From Flavobacterium terrae (GTDB taxonomy: Bacteria > Bacteroidota > Bacteroidia > Flavobacteriales > Flavobacteriaceae), in NCBI RefSeq assembly GCF_900142035.1, contig NZ_FQZI01000001.1, forward strand, positions 868,001 through 932,000: a stretch of 64,000 nt of DNA. Direction: 5' to 3'. Below, one piece after another: positions 52,528-62,111 of the stretch. The first letter of the stretch is position 1; the number at the start of each line of letters is the position of its first letter. Under the pieces are notes generated by a model. That model made no database searches, was not told where the DNA came from, and saw only the letters and a list, made by a program, of their open reading frames with translations. Both the position numbers and the translations under genes were made by a program.

Positions 52528-55205
52528 TGAGTGAAGGAGTTTATCATAAATATTTAAAATTATCGGGATTAGAGCCTTTAATCGTTACTCCCGAAACTAA
52601 TTTTGTGAATGTAGGTGAGCGTACTAACGTTACTGGTTCACGAAAATTTTTACGTTTAATCAAAGAAGAAAAATATGAGGAAGCGCTTGATATAGCGCGT
52701 GCTCAAGTAGAAGGTGGTGCGCAAATCATTGACATCAACATGGATGAAGGAATGTTGGATGGTGTGTATGCGATGACCAAATTCTTGAATTTGATTGCTT
52801 CGGAACCGGATATTTCTAGAGTTCCCGTAATGGTTGACAGTTCTAAATGGGAAATCATTGAAGCTGGATTGAAAGTCGCTCAGGGAAAATGCGTGGTAAA
52901 TTCCATTAGTTTAAAAGAAGGTAAAGAAGCTTTTTTGCATCATGCAAAACTGGTAAAACGTTATGGAGCTGCCGTAATCGTAATGGCGTTCGATGAAGTT
53001 GGTCAGGCCGATACTTACGATCGCCGTATCGAAATCTGTAAGCGCTCGTATGATATTTTAGTCAACGAAATCAATTTCCCAGCAGAAGACATCATCTTCG
53101 ATCCAAATATTTTCCCAGTAGCAACCGGTATGGAAGAACACCGCCGTAATGCATTGGACTTCTTTTTAGCAACCAAATGGATCCGTGAAAACCTACCATA
53201 CGCTAATATTTCGGGTGGGGTTAGTAATGTGTCGTTCTCGTTCAGAGGGAATGATAAAGTACGTGAGGCGATGCATTCTGCGTTCCTGTATCATGCTATA
53301 AAACACGGAATGACGATGGGAATCGTGAATCCAGAAATGTTGGAGGTGTATGATGAAATTGACCCTACGTTATTAGAATATGTTGAAGATGTTTTGTTAG
53401 ACCGACGCGACGATGCGACCGAACGACTTTTAGATTTAGCAGAAAGCTTTAAAGGAGATGTCAAGTCAAATGAAAAAGCAGTTCAGGAGTGGAGAAGTGG
53501 TTCGCTACAAGACAGAATTACCCATGCTTTGGTGAAAGGAATCGATGAATTTATTGAAATTGATGTAGAAGAAGCCCGACAAACAGCAACAAGACCTATC
53601 GAAGTTATTGAAATCAATCTGATGGCAGGGATGAACGTAGTAGGTGATTTGTTTGGAAGCGGAAAAATGTTCCTACCCCAAGTAGTAAAATCGGCTCGTG
53701 TGATGAAAAAAGCCGTTGCTTACTTGCTACCTTATATAGAAGCAGAAAAAGACGGAGCAACATCATCAGCAGGAAAAGTGTTGATGGCAACAGTGAAAGG
53801 TGACGTCCATGATATTGGTAAAAATATTGTTTCGGTTGTTTTGGCTTGTAATAATTTCGAAATCATCGATTTAGGAGTGATGGTGCCGCCTGAGAAAATC
53901 ATCGAAACAGCAATTAAGGAAAACGTAGATATCATTGGTTTGAGTGGTTTGATTACGCCTTCGTTAGATGAAATGGTTTATTTAGCCAAAGAAATGGACA
54001 AGCGTAATATCAAAATTCCAATCATGATTGGAGGTGCAACAACTTCTCGAGCACATACAGCAGTAAAAATTGCTCCAGAATATCGTGAAACTGTAGTGCA
54101 CGTGAATGATGCTTCAAGAGCAGTTACTGTTGCTGGAAATCTTTTAAATAAAGATCGAAAAATTTATGCCAGTACCATTCGTGCAGAATATGAAGTGTTT
54201 CGAGAAACGTTTCTAAACCGTCAACGTGACAAGAGTTTTCATACAATAGAAAAAGCAAGAGCCAATAAATTACAATTGGATTGGGATAACTTCGATGCTA
54301 AAAAACCAAACTTCATTGGAACAAAAACCGTAGAAGTAAAGTTAGAAGAATTGGTTCCATATATCGACTGGACACCTTTTTTTAATTCTTGGCAGCTTTT
54401 CGGAAAATATCCAGCAATCCTAACAGATAATGTGGTAGGAGAGCAAGCCACAATTTTGTTTGCTGATGCTAAAAAAATGCTCAAACAATTGATTGAAGAA
54501 AACTGGTTGGAGGCCAAAGGTATTTACGGAATCTTTCCAGCAAATCAAGTGAAAGACGATGATATAGAATTGTACGATGAAGAAGGAAACGTTTTGGAAA
54601 CATTTTTAACCCTTCGCCAACAATCGCAAAAAACAGTTGGGGCGCCAAATATTGCTTTGGCGGATTTCATTGCTCCAAAAGAAAGCAATAAAACTGATTA
54701 TATGGGAGCTTTCTGTGTAACGACTGGTTTTGGAGTAGATGAAAAAGCAAAAGAATTTGAAGAAGCCAATGATGATTATAGTTCGATTATGGTAAAAGCT
54801 TTGGGTGATCGTTTTGCAGAAGCATTTGCGGAATATCTACACGAGAAAATTCGTAAGGAAATCTGGGGATATGCTTCAGAAGAACATTTGTCAAATGAAG
54901 AATTAATCAAAGAAGAATATAAAGGAATACGTCCGGCTCCAGGCTATCCAGCATGCCCAGACCATTTAGAAAAACCTACTATTTGGAATTTATTAAATGT
55001 AGAAGAAAAAATAGGTGTAAAACTGACAGAGAGTATGGCAATGTGGCCAGCGTCTTCAGTATCAGGATACTATTTTGGACATCCAGAAAGTAAATATTTT
55101 GGTCTTGGAAAAATTAAAGAAGATCAGGTGCGTGATTACGCACAAAGAAGAAATTGTACCTACGAATATGCCGAAAAATGGCTAAATCCAAACATAGCAG
55201 ATTAA
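52527..55205 (+). CDS. metH: methionine synthase, folate/cobalamin/activation part (MetH C-terminal)
   Basis: The 892-residue product has the pterin-binding domain ([30 protein letters not shown]), the cobalamin cap and binding domains ([20 protein letters not shown], with the DxHxxG His; [13 protein letters not shown]) and the SAM-dependent reactivation domain ([17 protein letters not shown]). It transfers methyl from methyltetrahydrofolate via cobalamin to homocysteine held by the N-terminal gene product. It follows that gene with a one-base overlap and is followed by metF after one base. Confidence 0.97.
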   Translation: MSEGVYHKYLKLSGLEPLIVTPETNFVNVGERTNVTGSRKFLRLIKEEKYEEALDIARAQVEGGAQIIDINMDEGMLDGVYAMTKFLNLIASEPDISRVPVMVDSSKWEIIEAGLKVAQGKCVVNSISLKEGKEAFLHHAKLVKRYGAAVIVMAFDEVGQADTYDRRIEICKRSYDILVNEINFPAEDIIFDPNIFPVATGMEEHRRNALDFFLATKWIRENLPYANISGGVSNVSFSFRGNDKVREAMHSAFLYHAIKHGMTMGIVNPEMLEVYDEIDPTLLEYVEDVLLDRRDDATERLLDLAESFKGDVKSNEKAVQEWRSGSLQDRITHALVKGIDEFIEIDVEEARQTATRPIEVIEINLMAGMNVVGDLFGSGKMFLPQVVKSARVMKKAVAYLLPYIEAEKDGATSSAGKVLMATVKGDVHDIGKNIVSVVLACNNFEIIDLGVMVPPEKIIETAIKENVDIIGLSGLITPSLDEMVYLAKEMDKRNIKIPIMIGGATTSRAHTAVKIAPEYRETVVHVNDASRAVTVAGNLLNKDRKIYASTIRAEYEVFRETFLNRQRDKSFHTIEKARANKLQLDWDNFDAKKPNFIGTKTVEVKLEELVPYIDWTPFFNSWQLFGKYPAILTDNVVGEQATILFADAKKMLKQLIEENWLEAKGIYGIFPANQVKDDDIELYDEEGNVLETFLTLRQQSQKTVGAPNIALADFIAPKESNKTDYMGAFCVTTGFGVDEKAKEFEEANDDYSSIMVKALGDRFAEAFAEYLHEKIRKEIWGYASEEHLSNEELIKEEYKGIRPAPGYPACPDHLEKPTIWNLLNVEEKIGVKLTESMAMWPASSVSGYYFGHPESKYFGLGKIKEDQVRDYAQRRNCTYEYAEKWLNPNIAD

Positions 55206-55206
55206 G

Positions 55207-56163
55207 ATGAAAGTAACGCAACATATAGAAAAAGCCAACGGAAAAACTCTTTTTTCTTTCGAAATACTTCCTCCTTTAAAAGGACAGAATATTCAATGTA
55301 TTTTTGACGGAATTGATCCACTTATGGAATTCAATCCTCCATTTATAGATGTGACCTATCATCGTGAAGAATACGAATTCAAAGAATTGGAAAATGGTTT
55401 ATTACAAAAGAAAATTGTAAAAAAGCGACCAGGAACTGTTGGGATTTGTGCAGGTATTCAAAATAAGTATAATGTAGATGCTATTCCGCATATTTTATGT
55501 GGAGGTTTTACCAAAGAAGATACGGAAAATTTATTGATTGATTTGGATTTCCTTGGTATTGATAATGTAGTAGCATTGCGTGGTGATGCTGTGAAAAGTG
55601 AAATTTATTTTAAAGCTGAAAAGGAAGGAAACGCTTATGCTTCTGAATTGGTAAAACAAATCAGTGATTTGAATAATGGTTTGTATTTAGACGCTGATTT
55701 GCAAAACTCTAATGCAACCGATTTTTGTATTGGTGTGGCAGGTTATCCAGAAAAGCATATGGAAGCACCAAGTATGGATAGTGATATTTATTTCATGAAA
55801 CAAAAAATTAAAAATGGTGCAGATTATATCATTACCCAAATGTTTTTTGATAACCAGAAGTTTTTTGAATATGTTGAAAAATGTAGAGCTGCTGGAATTA
55901 CAGTTCCAATTATTCCCGGATTGAAGCCGATTGCAACAAAAAAACAATTGAATTTAATTCCACACCGTTTTAAGGTAGATCTGCCAGATGATTTAATCAT
56001 GGCTGTTGTAAAAGCAAAAGACAACGATGCAGTAAAACAAATTGGAATCGAGTGGTGTATTGCACAAAGTAAAGAATTAGTCAAAGCTGGAATTCCAGTA
56101 TTGCATTACTATTCTATGGGTAAAGCTGAAAATATTAAGGCGATTGCTAACGAAGTTTTTTAA
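55207..56163 (+). CDS. metF: methylenetetrahydrofolate reductase MetF
   Basis: The 318-residue TIM-barrel flavoprotein has LFSFEILPPLKGQN (the catalytic Glu), FIDVTYHREE, VALRGDAVK (FAD-binding), GVAGYPEKHMEAPS, and DYIITQMFFDNQKFFEY. It makes the methyltetrahydrofolate used by MetH. It is the last gene of the SAM-riboswitch operon. Confidence 0.97.
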   Translation: MKVTQHIEKANGKTLFSFEILPPLKGQNIQCIFDGIDPLMEFNPPFIDVTYHREEYEFKELENGLLQKKIVKKRPGTVGICAGIQNKYNVDAIPHILCGGFTKEDTENLLIDLDFLGIDNVVALRGDAVKSEIYFKAEKEGNAYASELVKQISDLNNGLYLDADLQNSNATDFCIGVAGYPEKHMEAPSMDSDIYFMKQKIKNGADYIITQMFFDNQKFFEYVEKCRAAGITVPIIPGLKPIATKKQLNLIPHRFKVDLPDDLIMAVVKAKDNDAVKQIGIEWCIAQSKELVKAGIPVLHYYSMGKAENIKAIANEVF

Positions 56164-56178
56164 AATATATGAGATTTA

Positions 56179-56204
56179 AAAAGGCTGCATTTTTGCAGCC
56201 TTTT
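56179..56204. terminator. bidirectional terminator between metF and gldA
   Basis: AAAAGGCTGCA / TGCAGCCTTTT is an 11-bp stem with a 4-nt T loop. It ends convergent metF and gldA. Confidence 0.85.
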
Positions 56205-57099
56205 AATATTTCGTCTTCTCTCTAAATACACTTTCTAAATCCTTGTTTTTCTGAGAAAGTTGTAATGTTTTTAATCCGTTGGCTTGAGCAAAATCAAAAA
56301 CTGTGGGACGCATATCTTCAATCGAAGTAAAAGTTAATTCCCAAGTATTACCTTGTTTAGTAAATGAACTTATATTAGGAATTGTGGCAATTAGATTTTC
56401 TTCAACGATTTTATCAAATTCAACTTCAATGATTTGCTCAGTTACTTCTTGAACTAAATTTTCAATGGTGTTGTCAGTTACTATTTTTCCTTTATTGATA
56501 ATGATTACTCGGTCGCAAATAGCTTCAACTTCCTGCATAATGTGAGTAGAAAGAAAAACCGTTTTGTCTTTGCCAATGTTTTTAATTAATTCACGAATCT
56601 CAACTAATTGGTTAGGGTCTAATCCAGTTGTTGGTTCGTCTAAAATTAAAACATCCGGATTGTGTAATAGTGCAGTTGCTAGTCCCACACGTTGACGGTA
56701 ACCTTTCGATAATTGTCCAATCTTTTTATGTGCTTCGGGAGTAAGTCCAGTTAAAGTGATTACTTCATCAATGCGAGATTTATCTACTTTGTAAACATCA
56801 GCATTAAAAGTTAAATATTCTCTAACGTATAAATCTAAGTATAGTGGATTGTGTTCTGGTAAATAACCTACCGATTTTTGAACATCAATTTGATTCGCAT
56901 TTACATCAAAAGCATTCACTTTGGCAACACCTTCATCAGCATTGATGTAGGTAGTCAAAATTTTCATTAAAGTTGATTTTCCTGCGCCATTAGGACCTAG
57001 AAAGCCTACGATTTCTCCTTTGTTAACTTTAAATGAAACATTGTCTAGGGCTTTTTGTGTGCCGTAGCTTTTAGAAATATTTTGAACTTCAATTGACAT
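56203..57099 (-). CDS. gldA: gliding motility ABC transporter ATP-binding protein GldA
   Basis: The protein of about 298 residues starts at the ATG coding MSIEVQNISKSYG. The longer reading from a GTG at 57117 overlaps the promoter box and is unlikely. Walker A is FLGPNGAGKSTLMKIL, the ABC signature LSKGYRQRVGLA, Walker B VLILDEPTTGLDPNQ and the switch His in FLSTHIMQEV. The close similarity to the Flavobacterium gliding GldA, including its C-terminal Asp/Glu-rich accessory region, supports the name; its partners GldF and GldG are not in this window. Confidence 0.92.
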   Translation of the reverse strand: MSIEVQNISKSYGTQKALDNVSFKVNKGEIVGFLGPNGAGKSTLMKILTTYINADEGVAKVNAFDVNANQIDVQKSVGYLPEHNPLYLDLYVREYLTFNADVYKVDKSRIDEVITLTGLTPEAHKKIGQLSKGYRQRVGLATALLHNPDVLILDEPTTGLDPNQLVEIRELIKNIGKDKTVFLSTHIMQEVEAICDRVIIINKGKIVTDNTIENLVQEVTEQIIEVEFDKIVEENLIATIPNISSFTKQGNTWELTFTSIEDMRPTVFDFAQANGLKTLQLSQKNKDLESVFREKTKY

Positions 57100-57116
57100 G
57101 TTAGGGTGATTTGCCA

Positions 57117-57124
57117 CAAAAGTA
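57117..57124 (-). promoter_or_regulatory. gldA: -7 promoter element (TACTTTTG) of gldA
   Basis: On the minus strand TACTTTTG matches TAnnTTTG, 17 bp ahead of the ATG at 57099. It supports this ATG over the upstream GTG. Confidence 0.55.
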
Positions 57125-57191
57125 ATAAATTTTAATTATAGCTTGATTGTTAATTAATTGCTTAACGGTATAAAATTGTTTAACATTTTTG

Positions 57192-57199
57192 TAAATTTG
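57192..57199 (+). promoter_or_regulatory. -7 promoter element (TAAATTTG) of the TetR/UbiB unit
   Basis: TAAATTTG fits TAnnTTTG, 20 bp before the TetR-like start. A clear -33 element at standard spacing was not found. Confidence 0.5.
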
Positions 57200-57218
57200 T
57201 TAGACAAAAAATAAAATC

Positions 57219-57893
57219 ATGGCAAAGAAAAAATCAATAGAAATAAACAAAGATGCTTTTGTGTCTATTTATTCAGATTATGTACTTACAAATGGTAAAA
57301 GGCCAAATTCTGTTTATGAGTTTGCGAAAAATAATGGGATGGAAGAGACAGATTTTTATAAATTCTTTGCCTCATTTGAAGCTTTAGAAGAACAGTTTTT
57401 TTCTGATATGTTGCATTATAGTTTAGGATTATTGTCTGCTACTTCAGAATATGAGAAGTATGATGCATCTCAAAAATTATCATGTTTTTATTTTACCTTT
57501 TTTGAAGTAGCTACAGCAAACAGAAGCTTTGTAATGTATTTGTTAAATCAAGAAAAAATGCCTTTGAGAAATTTAATGAAGTTAAAAACACTTCGTAAAG
57601 ATTTCTTATCATATGTAAAAACCGTTTTAGCTACACCTTATAAAATAGAAAATCAAAAAATTACAGACATACAAAATCGAGTGGTGCATGAAGGCGCTTG
57701 GTTACAATTTTTGTCTATACTGAAATATTGGATGGAAGATACTTCTGTCAATTTTGAAAAAACAGATGTGTTTATTGAAAAATCAGTTAAAGCAAGTTTT
57801 GATATGGTCTATAATGTACCTATTGAAAGTATTTTGGATTTCGGAAAATTCATCTGGAAAGAAAAATTTGGAAATTTTAATACAAAAGGATGA
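57219..57893 (+). CDS. TetR-family transcriptional regulator
   Basis: The 224-residue protein has an N-terminal TetR-like helix-turn-helix (KRPNSVYEFAKNNGMEETDFYKFFASF). Its alpha-helical ligand-binding domain includes YEKYDASQKLSCFYFTFFEVATANRSFV. No specific ligand can be inferred. It overlaps the following UbiB-type gene by four bases, so the two are translated together; this suggests a link with the kinase, perhaps in lipid or quinone stress. Confidence 0.85.
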   Translation: MAKKKSIEINKDAFVSIYSDYVLTNGKRPNSVYEFAKNNGMEETDFYKFFASFEALEEQFFSDMLHYSLGLLSATSEYEKYDASQKLSCFYFTFFEVATANRSFVMYLLNQEKMPLRNLMKLKTLRKDFLSYVKTVLATPYKIENQKITDIQNRVVHEGAWLQFLSILKYWMEDTSVNFEKTDVFIEKSVKASFDMVYNVPIESILDFGKFIWKEKFGNFNTKG

Positions 57894-59197
57894 AAAAAAT
57901 AGATTCAATTCCAACGAATAAAATGGAACGTGTAGCCAAATTAGTGACTACAGGTGTTAAAGTAGGAGGGAATTACCTTAAATATTACGGCGAAAAAGTA
58001 GTTAATCCTAGCTTAACGAAAGATAAACTTCATGAAAATAACGCCACTGATATTTACGACGGACTTAAAGAATTAAAAGGGAGTGCACTAAAAGTAGCGC
58101 AAATGTTAAGTATGGAGAAAAATTTACTACCGCAATCGTATGTAGAAAAGTTTTCTTTATCACAATTTTCTGTACCACCTCTTTCTGCACCATTAGTACG
58201 TAAAACTTTTAAAAATTATTTTAAAAAATATCCTGAAGAATTATTTGATGAATTTTCTCTTGATTCTATCAATGCCGCAAGTATTGGCCAAGTGCACAGA
58301 GCCAAAAAAGAAGGGAAAGAGCTAGCTGTAAAGATTCAATATCCAGGGGTTAGAGAAAGTATAAGTACTGATATTGCTTTAGTTAAACCAATAGCGATTC
58401 GAATGTTCAATTTGCAAGGTACTTCTGATGAATATTTTCAGGAAGTTGAAGACAAACTAACAGAGGAAACAGACTATAAATTGGAATTAGAACAAAGTGA
58501 GACTGTTCGAAAAGAATGTTTAATCATCGAAAATTTAAAACTTCCAAGCTATTATCCAGAATTTTCTTCCAATAAAATTATTACAATGGATTGGATGAAA
58601 GGGGTGCATTTGTCTGAGTTTTGTGCCACTGAAACTTCACAAGAAAAAAGAAATCAAGTAGGACAGACACTATGGAATTTTTATATGTACCAAATTCATC
58701 AATTGAAAAAATTTCACGCCGATCCGCATCCGGGTAATTTCTTGGTTGACGAAGAAGCAAATTTAATTGCTATCGATTTTGGCTGTATGAAACAAATTCC
58801 GGAGTCATTTTATAAGCCTTATTTTGAAGTTTCAGCACCAAGTGCTTTGGCGGATATGGACTATTTTAAAATGAAGTTATTCGAATTAGAAATTTTAAAA
58901 GAAACAGATAGTCCAAAGGAAAAGGAATTTTTTACTGCTATGTTTCATGAATTGTTATCCGTTTTTACGGAACCAATTCACATGTCGGAATTCGATTTTG
59001 CTAATCCTGAATTCTTTGGGAAAATAGCCGCTTTAAGTGAAAAGTTTGCAAACGATAAGGAACTTCGTAAAATGAATGGAAATAGAGGTTCAAAGCATTT
59101 TATTTATGTCAACAGGACTTTCTTTGGGTTGTACAATTTAATGTTTGATATCAAAGCAAAAATTAAAATCAGCGATTTTGAAAAATACCTATCATAA
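57890..59197 (+). CDS. AarF/UbiB-family atypical kinase
   Basis: The 435-residue protein has the ABC1/ADCK family motifs: the KxGQ-like KGSALKVAQMLSMEKNLLP, Ala-rich loop ASIGQVHRAKKEGKELAVKIQYPGV with the ATP-binding Lys, HADPHPGNFLVDEEANLIAIDFG with the catalytic and metal-binding Asp residues. No C-terminal membrane helices like those of E. coli UbiB are obvious. Members support quinone synthesis or lipid homeostasis; the exact substrate is unknown. It starts within the end of the TetR gene. Confidence 0.9.
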   Translation: MKKIDSIPTNKMERVAKLVTTGVKVGGNYLKYYGEKVVNPSLTKDKLHENNATDIYDGLKELKGSALKVAQMLSMEKNLLPQSYVEKFSLSQFSVPPLSAPLVRKTFKNYFKKYPEELFDEFSLDSINAASIGQVHRAKKEGKELAVKIQYPGVRESISTDIALVKPIAIRMFNLQGTSDEYFQEVEDKLTEETDYKLELEQSETVRKECLIIENLKLPSYYPEFSSNKIITMDWMKGVHLSEFCATETSQEKRNQVGQTLWNFYMYQIHQLKKFHADPHPGNFLVDEEANLIAIDFGCMKQIPESFYKPYFEVSAPSALADMDYFKMKLFELEILKETDSPKEKEFFTAMFHELLSVFTEPIHMSEFDFANPEFFGKIAALSEKFANDKELRKMNGNRGSKHFIYVNRTFFGLYNLMFDIKAKIKISDFEKYLS

Positions 59198-59345
59198 AGG
59201 AAATAAATCCTATCTGCCTTCCAAAATTTGCGTCACATGTGAAAAACCATTTTCATGGCGTAAAAAATGGGAGAAAAATTGGGAAGAAGTAAAATATTGT
59301 AGCGATGCTTGCAGAAAAGAAAGTAAAAAATCATACGAATTATAA
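59145..59345 (+). CDS. DUF2256 protein (small, Cys-rich)
   Basis: The ORF of up to 66 residues carries the DUF2256 core: YLPSKICVTCEKPFSWRKKWEKNWEEVKYCSDACR with the C-x2-C and C-x3-C zinc-like ligands. The ATG at 59145 overlaps ubiB by 53 bp; a TTG at 59178 would give a more usual N-terminus (LKNTYHKGNKSYLPSK), so the start is uncertain. It precedes the Fe-S photolyase and the TIGR03643 gene, an association seen in many genomes. Confidence 0.8.
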   Translation: MISKQKLKSAILKNTYHKGNKSYLPSKICVTCEKPFSWRKKWEKNWEEVKYCSDACRKESKKSYEL

Positions 59346-59376
59346 TTTTTTGATTTGTAAATAGAACATTCAGATT

Positions 59377-60852
59377 ATGACTTTACGATTGATTTTAGGA
59401 GATCAACTAAATACTAAACATTCTTGGTTTCAAGAAGAGGATACGTTATGCTATTTGTATGTTTTGATGGAAATAAAGTCTGAAACCGAATATGTGCTAC
59501 AGCATCATCAGAAAGTGGTGGCTTTTTTCGCCGCGATGCGCAATTTTGCCGAAGAATTGAGATCCAAAGGTTTTCAAGTATATTATTTTAAAATTAACGA
59601 TGCGGTTAATCATCATTCTTTTGAAAAAAATATTCAGTTTTTACGATCCCAATTTCAAGTAGAAGCGCTGCATTATCAATTGCCGGATGAATATAGATTG
59701 TATCAGGATTTTAAAAGTTTCAAAGGACTTTTTCCATTTGAAGTTAAAGCATTTGAAAGCGAACATTTTTATTGCAGTTTAAAAGAAATTGCAGACTTAG
59801 GTGCGGAAAAAAAATTCTATTTGCTTGAAAATTTTTACCGGCACTTACGGAAGAAATTCCATGTTTTAGTGGTAAATGATAAACCTATAGGAGGCAAATG
59901 GAATTTTGATTCGGAAAATAGAAACAAATGGAAAAACCAAGTGACTATTCCTAGCGCATTACTTTTTAAAAATGAAGTGACAGATATACTAGATGATTTG
60001 AAGGAAAAAGAAATTACCACTTTTGGAAAGCAACTAACCGTTTCAAATTATCCTAAATCAAGAAAACAAGCATTAGAACAATTGAACTATTTTTTAAAGT
60101 TTCTATTGCCTCATTTTGGTACGTATCAGGATGCTATGCATACGGAGGAAGCGCTATTGTTTCATTCTAATTTGTCTTTTGCACTGAATGTGAAAATGAT
60201 AAGTCCTAAAGAAGTTGTCCAAGAAACCGAAAACTATTTTTATCAACATCAAGATACAATCGCATTAGCACAGGTAGAAGGGTTCATTCGCCAAATATTA
60301 GGTTGGCGTGAATATGTAAGATTGGTGTACTGGAATAAATTTGAAGAAGTAAAAACAAGTAATTTTCTAGAAAACAAATATCCATTAACTGAGGTTTTTT
60401 GGACAGGGAAATCAAAAATGAAATGTGTAGCAACATGTGCGCAAAACTCTTTGGACAATTCCTATGCGCATCACATTCAAAGGTTGATGGTGTTGGGTAA
60501 CTATGCGCTATTGATGGAGACGCATCCGAATGAAGTAGATGCCTGGTATCTTGGTGTGTATGTAGATGCAATAGAATGGGTGCAGTTGCCCAATACACGA
60601 GGAATGAGCCAGTTTGCCGATGGAGGTATTGTAGCTACCAAACCTTACATCTCTTCGGGGAATTATATCGATAAGATGACTAATTATTGTTCGAATTGTA
60701 GTTATGATAAAAAAACCAAAATCGAAGAGAATAGTTGTCCTTTGAATAGTTTGTACTGGCATTTCTTAGATCGAAATAGGAATCGGTTTGAAAACAATCA
60801 ACGCATGAAAATGATGTATGCCTTGTTGAATAAAATGGATAAAATGAATTAG
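59377..60852 (+). CDS. Fe-S bacterial cryptochrome/(6-4) photolyase-type protein
   Basis: The 491-residue protein belongs to the deoxyribodipyrimidine photolyase-related family: N-terminal LRLILGDQLNTKHSWF, EYRLYQDF, RQILGWREYVRLVYW in the FAD domain, LPNTRGMSQFADGG and SSGNYIDKM. Cys350, Cys438, Cys441 and Cys454 have the spacing of the four ligands of the [4Fe-4S] cluster in CryB/PhrB-type proteins. It would bind FAD and a lumazine-type antenna and repair (6-4) photoproducts or sense light. It follows DUF2256 and precedes TIGR03643. Confidence 0.92.
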   Translation: MTLRLILGDQLNTKHSWFQEEDTLCYLYVLMEIKSETEYVLQHHQKVVAFFAAMRNFAEELRSKGFQVYYFKINDAVNHHSFEKNIQFLRSQFQVEALHYQLPDEYRLYQDFKSFKGLFPFEVKAFESEHFYCSLKEIADLGAEKKFYLLENFYRHLRKKFHVLVVNDKPIGGKWNFDSENRNKWKNQVTIPSALLFKNEVTDILDDLKEKEITTFGKQLTVSNYPKSRKQALEQLNYFLKFLLPHFGTYQDAMHTEEALLFHSNLSFALNVKMISPKEVVQETENYFYQHQDTIALAQVEGFIRQILGWREYVRLVYWNKFEEVKTSNFLENKYPLTEVFWTGKSKMKCVATCAQNSLDNSYAHHIQRLMVLGNYALLMETHPNEVDAWYLGVYVDAIEWVQLPNTRGMSQFADGGIVATKPYISSGNYIDKMTNYCSNCSYDKKTKIEENSCPLNSLYWHFLDRNRNRFENNQRMKMMYALLNKMDKMN

Positions 60853-60909
60853 AAAAAATAAATCAAAGAGCACAATTTTTAATCCAAACCAGAAATTGCT
60901 AAATACCAA

Positions 60910-61221
60910 ATGAAGGAAGAAAAAATTATAGCACCGAGAAAAAATGCAAATTTAACTGTAGCAGAAATTGATCGAATTATTGAAATGGCGTGGGAAGACA
61001 GAACTCCTTTTGAAGCCATTGAATACCAATTTGGACTACCGGAAAATGAAGTGATTCAATTGATGCGAAAAGAATTGAAACGATCATCTTTTAATTTGTG
61101 GCGTAAGAGAGTGAACTCAGGCGTAAGCCAAAAACATTTGCACAAACGCAATCCCGAAATTAGCCGGTTTAAATGCAGTAGGCAAAGACAAATTACAGGA
61201 AATAAAATAGCAAAAAGATAG
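60910..61221 (+). CDS. TIGR03643-family protein
   Basis: A 103-residue protein whose N-terminal half (LTVAEIDRIIEMAWEDRTPFEAIEYQFGLPENEVIQLMRKEL) is an HTH-like helical segment typical of TIGR03643. The second half is basic (SSFNLWRKRV, KHLHKRNPEISRFKC) and could bind nucleic acid. The family is known almost only from photolyase neighbourhoods. Its role is unknown. Confidence 0.82.
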   Translation: MKEEKIIAPRKNANLTVAEIDRIIEMAWEDRTPFEAIEYQFGLPENEVIQLMRKELKRSSFNLWRKRVNSGVSQKHLHKRNPEISRFKCSRQRQITGNKIAKR

Positions 61222-61253
61222 AATATAATTATAAACCAATACATCTAGATCCC

Positions 61254-61940
61254 ATGACAAAAAATCCAGAAATAGATAAGTCGAAATTAGTTTCTTTTTC
61301 AATTGATGAAATTGGAGACAATCACTTGTTTACTAGCGTTGAGACACCCATTAAGCCTGATGCATTTGTTATGGCTGATGAGGAAAAGAAAGAAAAAATT
61401 GCTTTTCATTTTAGGGAAATTATGGAGGTTTTAGGACTTGATTTGAATGATGATTCTCTAAAGGGAACACCACAACGTGTTGCAAAAATGTATGTTGATG
61501 AAATTTTTTGTGGATTAAACCCTGCAAATAAACCTCAAGTGGCACTTTTTGAAAACAAATACCAATACAATCAGATGTTACTAGAGAAAAATATAACTTT
61601 TTACTCTAACTGCGAACATCATTTCGTGCCTATTTATGGGAAAATACATGTGGCTTATGTTTCAAAAGGAAAAGTAATTGGTCTTTCTAAAATCAATAGA
61701 ATAGTTCAATATTTTGCGCAAAGACCACAAGTACAAGAGCGATTGACAATGCAAATAGGGTTGGAGCTACAAAAAATTTTAGAAACAGAAGATATTGCAG
61801 TTATTGTCGATGCAAAACATTTATGTGTTTCATCTAGAGGTATAAAAGATGAAAGTTCAGCCACAGTTACAAGTTATTATGGAGGAGAGTTTCAAAATGA
61901 ACAAAAAGTGATTGAATTGCATAATTATTTAAAAATTTAA
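61254..61940 (+). CDS. folE: GTP cyclohydrolase I
   Basis: The 228-residue protein carries the FolE signature: LKGTPQRVAKMYVDEIF, YSNCEHHFVPIYGKIHVAY with zinc-binding Cys and His, GLSKINRIVQYFAQRPQVQERL and DAKHLCVSSRGIKDESS with the second zinc Cys. It makes dihydroneopterin triphosphate, the first step of folate synthesis. It lies after the photolyase cluster with 32 bp between; the cofactor link (reduced pterin/folate antenna) is possible but not shown. Confidence 0.96.
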   Translation: MTKNPEIDKSKLVSFSIDEIGDNHLFTSVETPIKPDAFVMADEEKKEKIAFHFREIMEVLGLDLNDDSLKGTPQRVAKMYVDEIFCGLNPANKPQVALFENKYQYNQMLLEKNITFYSNCEHHFVPIYGKIHVAYVSKGKVIGLSKINRIVQYFAQRPQVQERLTMQIGLELQKILETEDIAVIVDAKHLCVSSRGIKDESSATVTSYYGGEFQNEQKVIELHNYLKI

Positions 61941-61972
61941 ATTTATTTTAAAGAATGATTTAATTAGTTTTT

Positions 61973-61980
61973 TATATTTG
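61973..61980 (+). promoter_or_regulatory. -7 promoter element (TATATTTG) of the phe leader
   Basis: TATATTTG fits TAnnTTTG and is 20 bp ahead of the leader ORF. It lies downstream of folE, so the aromatic unit has its own start. Confidence 0.65.
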
Positions 61981-62000
61981 CAACAGACAATTACAAATAC

Positions 62001-62087
62001 ATGAATAACTTATTTACATATTTTAACAATTTTTTCTTTTATTTCTGGTATCAGAAAAGGGATTGTTATTGTGTAAACTTAAGTTAA
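62001..62087 (+). CDS. phenylalanine leader peptide (Phe/Tyr/Trp-rich)
   Basis: A 28-residue ORF reading MNNLFTYFNNFFFYFWYQKR and ending DCYCVNLS. It has six Phe, four Tyr and one Trp, of which ten lie in residues 5-17, and it stands directly upstream of pheA. GGGATTG at 62059-62065 can pair with CAATCCC of the downstream terminator (62111-62117), forming an antiterminator when the ribosome stalls on aromatic codons. This is the classical pheA attenuator design, here in a Bacteroidetes setting. Confidence 0.88.
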   Translation: MNNLFTYFNNFFFYFWYQKRDCYCVNLS

Positions 62088-62111
62088 AAATATAAAGTTA
62101 ATATTCAATGC

